A stretch of 64,000 bases of DNA, from assembly GCA_050250955.1 (NCBI GenBank), contig JBFWNR010000003.1, positions 1 through 64,000 on the forward strand, given 5' to 3'. Every line of letters starts with the position of its first letter. Within the stretch, counting starts at the first letter, position 1. The position numbers and the translations under genes are program-made. Positions 59,178-64,000 of this stretch are shown here, piece after piece. The stretch comes from CAWAYR01 sp050250955 (GTDB taxonomy: Bacteria > Acidobacteriota > Vicinamibacteria > Vicinamibacterales > UBA2999). Under the pieces are notes generated by a model. The model saw only the letters and a program-made list of their open reading frames with translations. It was not told where the DNA came from and made no database searches.

Positions 59178-61616
59178 TCAGCGGCGAATCGTCGTCAGCG
59201 GGTCGAGCCGCGCCGCCCGCCGGGCCGGGATCAGGCTGGCCACCAGGGCCACGGCGGCGAAGAGGACCGGCACGGCGACGAAGGTCAGCGGATCGCGCGG
59301 GGCGACACCGTAGAGCAGCCCGTCGATGGCCCCGGCGACCGCCGCCGCGGCGGCCACGCCGAGGCCGGCCCCGAGGAGCGTGAGGCTCACGCCCTCGCCG
59401 AGCACCAGCCGCAGGATCGACGCGCGGTCGGCGCCGAGCGCCAGTCGTACGCCGATCTCCGGCGCCCGTTCGTCGGCGACGAGCGAGACGGCGCCGTACA
59501 GCCCGACCAGGGCGAGCACCCCGGCCAGCGCCGCGAACACGGCCAGCAGCGTCGCCGTGAAGCGGGCGTGCGCAAGGTGCGTCGCCGCCAGGTCGTCCAT
59601 GGTGCGCACGTTGCCGAGCGGCAAGGCCGGATCGAGGGCGCGCACGGCGGCACGCAGCGACGGAGCGAGCGCGACCGGGTCGCCCTGGGTCTTGACGACC
59701 AGCGCCATCCCGCGCGGCGCCGATCCGACGTGGGCCGGCAGCTGCGCGTGCGCGACGTACATCTCGGCACGCGGCTCCTCGACGATCGCGTTGTGCCGCA
59801 CCTGGCCGACGATGCCGACGATGGTGAGCCACGGCTTGTCGTCGGTGCCCATCATGAACTGCCGGCCGATGGCGTCCTGGCCCGGCCAGTAGCGGCCGGC
59901 CATGGTCTCGTTGACGACCGCCACGAGCGGCGCGTCCTCGCGATCGGCGGCCGTCAGGCCCCGACCGCGCAGAATCCGCAGGCCCATCGCCGCGAAGTAG
60001 CCGGGTGTCACCGCTTGGAAGTCCGCGTTGGGGTTTTCGGCCGGCACGTAGGGCCGGCCCTCGAGGCGGATCGACCAGTCGCCGATCGTCCGGCTGAGCG
60101 GCAGGACGCGCACGGCACCCGCCGCGACCACCCCAGGCACGTCACGCAGGCGATCGTCGAGGCCACGGTAGAAACGCACGACGTCGGCCGGCGCCGGATA
60201 GGCACTCGCCGGCAGCTGCAGATCTGCCGTCAGCACGTTGGCAGTCGACAGGCCGAGATCGACCCGCTGCAACGACAGCAGCGTGCGCACCAGGAGGGTG
60301 GCCCCGACAAACAACAGCACCGACGCCGCCACCTGGGCCACGACCAGCACTTGTCGGGCCCGCTGCCGCGGTCGCGCCGCGCTGCCGCGCGTCGTCTCGG
60401 CCAGGGTGCCGGCATCGGCGCGCGACAGGCGCAGCACCGGCAGCACGCCGCAGACGACGCCAGCGACGCCGGCGGCCGCCGCGAGCACCGCCACCGCACG
60501 TCCGTCGAGGGCCAGGTCGCCGGCGCGCGGCAGGCTCGCCGCGCCCATCACGGCCACCGCGCGCATGCCGGCGGCGGCGACGCCCAAGCCGGCGAGGCCA
60601 CCCGCCGCCGCCAGCACGGCGTGCTCGACGGCCACCTGGCGGGCGAGGCGCCCCCGCCCGGCACCGAGCGCCGCCCGTACCGCCATGTCGTGCCGTCGCG
60701 CCTCGGCGCCGATCATCACCAGGCCGGCCACGTTGGCGGCGGCGAGCAGCATCATCACCAGCACCGCCGCCACCAGCAAGGCCAGCGCCCCCCGGACGCC
60801 GCCGGTGACCAGGTCGCCGGCCGGCACGGCCGAGCGGTGCAGGCTGCCGTCCCCGTTGTCGAGCACGACGCCCGCCTGCACCCAGCGGTCGGCGATCACG
60901 GCCAGCTCGCTGGTGGCCTCGGCGGCGGTGTGCCCGGGCGCCAGGCGGGCAACGCCGATGTAGCTGCGGTTGCCCCACTGCCCGAGATTGGCGGCATCCC
61001 AGGCCAGCGCGGTCCACAGTTCGGTGGGGCGCTCGGCGCGGTAGTCGAGCGGCAGCTGGAACCCGGCCGGCATCACCCCGATGACGGTGCGAGCCCTGCC
61101 GTCGAGCTGCAGGTCGCGGCCGACGATGCCGGGATCGCCGCCGAAGCGTCGCTGCCACAGACCATGTCCGATCACGATCGGACCTGCCGCGCCGGCGGCC
61201 GCATCGGCAGGGGTGAACGTCCGGCCGAGCAGCGCCGGCACCCGCAGGGTGTCGAACAACCCCGGGGTGACCAGGGCACTGGTGACACGCTCCGGCTCGC
61301 CGCCACCGGTCAGGCTGGCGGTGCCGGCCGCGTAGGCGGCGACGTCCACGAGCGTGCGGGCGTCGCGGCCGTAGTGCACCACTTCCTGCGCCGACAGCCA
61401 GGTGGTGTCGCCGGGCTGGCGGGCGTTCCACAGCAGCACCAGCCGGTCGGGGTCGGCGTAGGGCAGGGGCCGCAGCACGACGACCCGGGCCAGGCTGAGC
61501 ACGACGGCGCAGGCGCCGATCCCCAGGCCGAGCACCAGGACTGCCGTCAACGCAAACGCCGGCTGCTGGCGCAGCCGGCGCAGGGACACACGGATATCGC
61601 CGCCGAGAGCGGTCAT
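59178..61616 (-). CDS. ADOP-type MacB-like ABC permease
   Basis: The 812-aa product has the duplicated FtsX/MacB layout: an N-terminal helix (about 18-42), a large periplasmic domain with SAQEVVHYGRDARTL, then three helices, a second MacB-type core domain with DADFQAVTPGYFAAMG-like sequence, and four final helices ending ARRAARLDPLTTIR. Such duplicated permeases without a neighbouring ATPase are the acidobacterial duplicated orphan permeases and are strong evidence for the phylum. They are thought to belong to export or lipoprotein systems. It follows the ankyrin gene on the same strand. Confidence 0.9.
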   Translation of the reverse strand: MTALGGDIRVSLRRLRQQPAFALTAVLVLGLGIGACAVVLSLARVVVLRPLPYADPDRLVLLWNARQPGDTTWLSAQEVVHYGRDARTLVDVAAYAAGTASLTGGGEPERVTSALVTPGLFDTLRVPALLGRTFTPADAAAGAAGPIVIGHGLWQRRFGGDPGIVGRDLQLDGRARTVIGVMPAGFQLPLDYRAERPTELWTALAWDAANLGQWGNRSYIGVARLAPGHTAAEATSELAVIADRWVQAGVVLDNGDGSLHRSAVPAGDLVTGGVRGALALLVAAVLVMMLLAAANVAGLVMIGAEARRHDMAVRAALGAGRGRLARQVAVEHAVLAAAGGLAGLGVAAAGMRAVAVMGAASLPRAGDLALDGRAVAVLAAAAGVAGVVCGVLPVLRLSRADAGTLAETTRGSAARPRQRARQVLVVAQVAASVLLFVGATLLVRTLLSLQRVDLGLSTANVLTADLQLPASAYPAPADVVRFYRGLDDRLRDVPGVVAAGAVRVLPLSRTIGDWSIRLEGRPYVPAENPNADFQAVTPGYFAAMGLRILRGRGLTAADREDAPLVAVVNETMAGRYWPGQDAIGRQFMMGTDDKPWLTIVGIVGQVRHNAIVEEPRAEMYVAHAQLPAHVGSAPRGMALVVKTQGDPVALAPSLRAAVRALDPALPLGNVRTMDDLAATHLAHARFTATLLAVFAALAGVLALVGLYGAVSLVADERAPEIGVRLALGADRASILRLVLGEGVSLTLLGAGLGVAAAAAVAGAIDGLLYGVAPRDPLTFVAVPVLFAAVALVASLIPARRAARLDPLTTIRR

Positions 61617-61697
61617 GGCCCCGGTTGGACGGGCCGGACGGCCGCCGGGTTGGAGCCAGCCATGCGACGGTTTCCGTCGCCCCCCGAGGCGGCGGGT

Positions 61698-62966
61698 TCA
61701 GTCGCCCCCCGAGGTCGACTGCCGGCGGCCGTTGGCCCTGAACACCACGTTCACGCTCAGCGTGGCGAACTCGGCGGTCGCGAACTGCGACGCGCGGCTC
61801 AGGAACGCGACGTAGGTGGGGAACGCGCGCTCGTAGGAGGTCTGGGTCATCACCGCCGGCACGGGGTTCGCCGCTGCGCGCCTGACGTCGACGACCACGT
61901 CCTGCACGGCGTCGGGGGCGCCGGTCACCGCCGCGGTCACCCAGCCGATGGCGAACCCGGCGTCGAACCCGGAGCCTTGAACAGTACCGAGGAGTATGGC
62001 CACGTCGATCTCGGTGCCGCCGGCACCCAGCCGCTCGTCGGCTCGGACCTGGTAGGCCTGCTGCGTAAGGTTCTGCGAAGTGAGCGTGTCCTCGATGGTG
62101 ACATCGACGACGCCGACGCGGTGCAGCGAGGACCCGCCGCCCTGGAACTCGTTCACGGTGAGGTCGGCGCACTGGACGGTGAGCGCGGTCCCGCGGCCGC
62201 CGGCGCTGCGGCTGAGCGGCCGGCACCCGCCCAGTACCAGCGACAGCTCCTCCGGGGCGTTCTCTCCCAGATCGTTCACGGAGATCTTGAGCGAGCGCAC
62301 ACCATCGGGAAGACCGGCCCCCGCGTCGGCGAACCACTGGTCCAGGGCCTCGCCTTCCTCGCCGCCGCCGGCCTCGATCCAGATCGGCCGCAGCGAACGG
62401 GCGCCCGGGGCGAATCCGCCTCGGCCATCGGGCGCCGCCGCGATGTCCATCACCACCTGGGTGATGCCGAACCTCCCGCTCGCCCCCTGCAGGTCGACGG
62501 TGACGTTGTCGTAGAACCCCACCTGGCCGGACGGCCCGGGCGGCACGGCCGCCACCGGCGATCCCGGCGGGCCCGCCGGCCCGGCCGGGCCCGCGGGGCC
62601 AGTTGGACCGGGGCTCCCCGACGGGCCCTGGGGACCGGCCGGCCCCGGGGGGCCGGCTGGACCGGCAGGACCTGCAGGGCCGGCAGGGCCGCTCGCCCCG
62701 GCGGGACCGGCAGGGCCGACGGGACCCGGAGGCCCGGCCGGGCCGGGGTCGCCTTTGGGGCCCTCGACGTTCCATTGCAGGCGTCTCTCATTGGCGCGAC
62801 AGGGCTCGTTGGCCGCGACAATGCGCAGGCGGTCGAGCAGCGGGGTCACGCAAGCGGTGATGACGCCGGCGGTCGTTTGCGCGGAGGACGGCGCGGGTGC
62901 CAGGAAGACGGCCGCCGAGAGGACGGCGAGGGCGGCGGCGGGCAGGAACGGACGGGGCTGTGGCAT
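61698..62966 (-). CDS. Secreted collagen-like protein
   Basis: The 422-aa product has a signal peptide ending near PSSAQ and then TACVTPLLDRLRIV with a conserved CRANERRLQW, a sequence that commonly precedes bacterial collagen repeats. Gly-X-Y triplets run from about residue 69 to 137, 23 in a row, mostly GPA, GPP and GPQ. A beta-rich C-terminal domain of about 270 residues follows. It is probably a trimeric, surface-exposed rod with a binding head; the ligand is unknown. A hairpin covers its start codon region. Confidence 0.85.
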   Translation of the reverse strand: MPQPRPFLPAAALAVLSAAVFLAPAPSSAQTTAGVITACVTPLLDRLRIVAANEPCRANERRLQWNVEGPKGDPGPAGPPGPVGPAGPAGASGPAGPAGPAGPAGPPGPAGPQGPSGSPGPTGPAGPAGPAGPPGSPVAAVPPGPSGQVGFYDNVTVDLQGASGRFGITQVVMDIAAAPDGRGGFAPGARSLRPIWIEAGGGEEGEALDQWFADAGAGLPDGVRSLKISVNDLGENAPEELSLVLGGCRPLSRSAGGRGTALTVQCADLTVNEFQGGGSSLHRVGVVDVTIEDTLTSQNLTQQAYQVRADERLGAGGTEIDVAILLGTVQGSGFDAGFAIGWVTAAVTGAPDAVQDVVVDVRRAAANPVPAVMTQTSYERAFPTYVAFLSRASQFATAEFATLSVNVVFRANGRRQSTSGGD

Positions 62967-62997
62967 GAGGGCCTCTTCCCGATGAGAGCGGCCCTCA
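62966..62997 (-). promoter_or_regulatory. Hairpin at the collagen-gene start codon
   Basis: TGAGGGCC and GGCCCTCA form an 8-bp stem (62966-62973 and 62990-62997) whose distal arm ends at the ATG of the collagen gene. The loop holds GGGAAGAGG, the likely ribosome-binding site. The stem could hold back translation and might melt under some condition. Confidence 0.55.
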
Positions 62998-63036
62998 CGC
63001 CGGTTTGCTCACGCCGCAACGCGGCGTCTGGTCGGA

Positions 63037-63444
63037 CTACGGCTTCTTGACGTCGACCTTGACGGCCTTGATCGCCGCATCGTCGCCCTTCAGCTCGGTC
63101 TGGCCGGCCGGGTAGTCGTTGATGCTCAGGAAGTAGGCGAGGATGTCGGCATACTCCTGGGCGCTCAGGCTGCCCGGATTGTCCATCGGCATCGACTTCA
63201 CCGCCACGTGCAGGTCGGACAGCGACTTGTCGGCCCAGGCGCTGGCGAAGTCCTTGCCCTTGAAGCGGCTGAGCTCGTGGCAGGAGGCGCACTGGCCGTC
63301 GTAGATGGTCATGCCGCGATCGGCCTGTGCCGCGGTGTAGACGCCGGCGCTGGCCAGCTGTTCCTGGGCCGTCGCCAGCCCGACCCACGCCGTGGCCATC
63401 AGCACCGCCGCGACCACCACTCCAACCTGACTCCGGTATGCCAT
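63037..63444 (-). CDS. Small exported c-type cytochrome
   Basis: The 135-aa product has a signal peptide ending near LATAQ, one haem site CASCH (residues 53-57) and a methionine ligand candidate in KSMPMDNPG. The size and the AQEYADILAYFLSI end are typical of class I cytochromes of the oxidase or dehydrogenase electron path. It would carry electrons in the periplasm, and the CuA oxidase genes are 5 kb away. The rhodanese gene lies 34 nt upstream on the same strand. Confidence 0.9.
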   Translation of the reverse strand: MAYRSQVGVVVAAVLMATAWVGLATAQEQLASAGVYTAAQADRGMTIYDGQCASCHELSRFKGKDFASAWADKSLSDLHVAVKSMPMDNPGSLSAQEYADILAYFLSINDYPAGQTELKGDDAAIKAVKVDVKKP

Positions 63445-63478
63445 GTGATGCGATCCCCTGGCCGGCTCGTCCGTGACC

Positions 63479-63916
63479 TCAACGTCCCGGCGGCGGCGTT
63501 CGCTCTACTTTACCGCCTCCGGCGGTCCAGCCGTCCCAGCCCCCGGTGAGGACCCGGATGCCCTTGACGCCCACCCGGGTCAGCTGCACCGCCACCCGGG
63601 CGGCGGTCAGCTCGTCCTTGCAGGCGCAGTAGGCGACGATCGGCCGGGACTCCTTCAGCAACCGGTTGGCCATGATCTCGACGTCGACGAACGAGACGTT
63701 GAGCGCCCCGGGAATGTGCCCGTTCTCGTAGGCGTGCGGGTCGCGGACGTCGATGGCCAGGATCTGCTTCGCGGCGTGCAGCTTCCGGAACTCGGCCAGC
63801 GAGATCCTCGGCACCGCGGCCAGCTCGGCGTTGCTCACCTGGGCCAGGGCCGGCGCCGCCAGGACGGCGAGGGCCGACACGGCGGCGATCAGACGGGCAG
63901 CTCGATTGACGGTCAT
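63479..63916 (-). CDS. Exported rhodanese-like protein
   Basis: ATG 63916 has a GGGAGG close upstream and gives 145 aa with a signal peptide ending near APALAQ. The rhodanese domain has AIDVRDPHAYENGHIPGALN and the active-site cysteine in IVAYCACKDELTAAR, and closes with LTGGWDGW. Exported single-domain rhodaneses move sulfur or cyanide-derived groups in the periplasm, and the partner is not known. It is followed by the cytochrome c gene. Confidence 0.87.
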   Translation of the reverse strand: MTVNRAARLIAAVSALAVLAAPALAQVSNAELAAVPRISLAEFRKLHAAKQILAIDVRDPHAYENGHIPGALNVSFVDVEIMANRLLKESRPIVAYCACKDELTAARVAVQLTRVGVKGIRVLTGGWDGWTAGGGKVERTPPPGR

Positions 63917-63924
63917 GACCTCCC

Positions 63925-63960
63925 TCACGTGGCGCCTCACGTAGCGCCTCACTTGGCGCG
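63925..63960. repeat. Three tandem 12-bp repeats
   Basis: TCACGTGGCGCC, TCACGTAGCGCC and TCACTTGGCGCG stand head to tail between the rhodanese gene and the gene at the right edge. The third copy contains the likely stop codon of that gene. Confidence 0.8.
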
Positions 63961-64000
63961 CGCGGCGAGCCAGGTCAGCCGGGCCTGCCGCTGCTCGGGT
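63949..64000 (-). CDS. C-terminal end of an unidentified gene (partial)
   Basis: A frame enters from the right edge and reads PEQRQARLTWLAARAK before TGA 63949-63951. Only 16 residues are available, so no function can be given. It lies 32 nt upstream of the rhodanese start and may belong to the same operon. Confidence 0.35.
   Translation of the reverse strand, partial: PEQRQARLTWLAARAK

Noticed and set aside
61698..62966. Phage tail-fibre origin of the collagen-like gene
   Set aside because: No phage structural, integrase or lysis gene is nearby, and the protein has a secretion signal and the conserved pre-collagen segment of chromosomal proteins.
59022..63050. A very long open frame on the plus strand
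   Set aside because: It is antisense to four clear genes, has no family-like sequence, and is explained by third-position GC bias; the same holds for many long frames opposite genes in this window.

Overview
The window is one contiguous stretch of very GC-rich bacterial chromosome with dense coding, many four-base ATGA/GTGA stop-start overlaps, and no rRNA, tRNA, CRISPR array, transposase or phage gene that I can see. The gene content points to an acidobacterium, most likely of the Vicinamibacteria type. Pointers are an ADOP-type MacB-like permease, a DUF5916 outer-membrane protein, many secreted peptidases (S9, M49, M61, class C beta-lactamase-like, penicillin acylase), ankyrin proteins, and families of short palindromic repeats behind stop codons. 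This assignment is inference from family content only.

Layout. 1-2667 (+): the 3' end of what looks like a quinohemoprotein amine dehydrogenase (qhp) operon: the end of the beta-propeller beta subunit, a QhpF-like ABC exporter and a QhpE-like subtilisin protease. 2724-7915 (-): 4-alpha-glucanotransferase, aminotransferase, HEAT-repeat cyclophilin and a DUF2164 protein. 8011-10436: small membrane, cupin, ankyrin and DUF1772 genes. 10437-11019 is non-coding and full of repeats. 11020-14414 (-): dipeptidyl peptidase III and a beta-CASP metallo-hydrolase. 14515-18088 (+): HtrA protease, ECF-like sigma factor and an anti-sigma factor with a C-terminal YbaY-like domain. 18182-26471: threonine aldolase, amidohydrolase, class C serine hydrolase, a non-coding region with its own promoter, 16-codon ORF and terminator (22610-23055), S9 peptidase, HExxH protein and YciI. 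26481-29912 (-): argH, a 31-aa membrane peptide, an SSS symporter and a 41-aa membrane peptide.

29941-35284: a type I secretion set (TolC-like, HlyD-like, ABC) with a divergent winged-helix regulator across a nested AT-rich palindrome. 35355-41232: penicillin acylase, a DUF6311-like membrane protein and release factor 3. 41399-43371: an RIHGV-repeat protein and a two-gene unit with a nucleotidyltransferase. 43403-47592 (-): an exported unknown, alkaline phosphatase, and a DinB / ArsA-type ATPase / cory-CC-star operon. 47710-54961: DUF5916 protein, cysD-cysNC sulfate activation and an M61 peptidase. 55043-58195 (+): a heme-copper oxidase operon in the order I-III-small protein-II. 58261-64000 (-): ankyrin protein, ADOP permease, collagen-like secreted protein, cytochrome c, rhodanese and the end of one more gene.

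The items most worth a second look are the 22610-23055 RNA/sORF unit, the qhp maturation genes at the left edge, two short membrane-peptide genes translationally linked to argH and the symporter, the type I exporter whose ATPase lacks the Walker B glutamate, the possible leaderless starts, and the palindromic repeat families.
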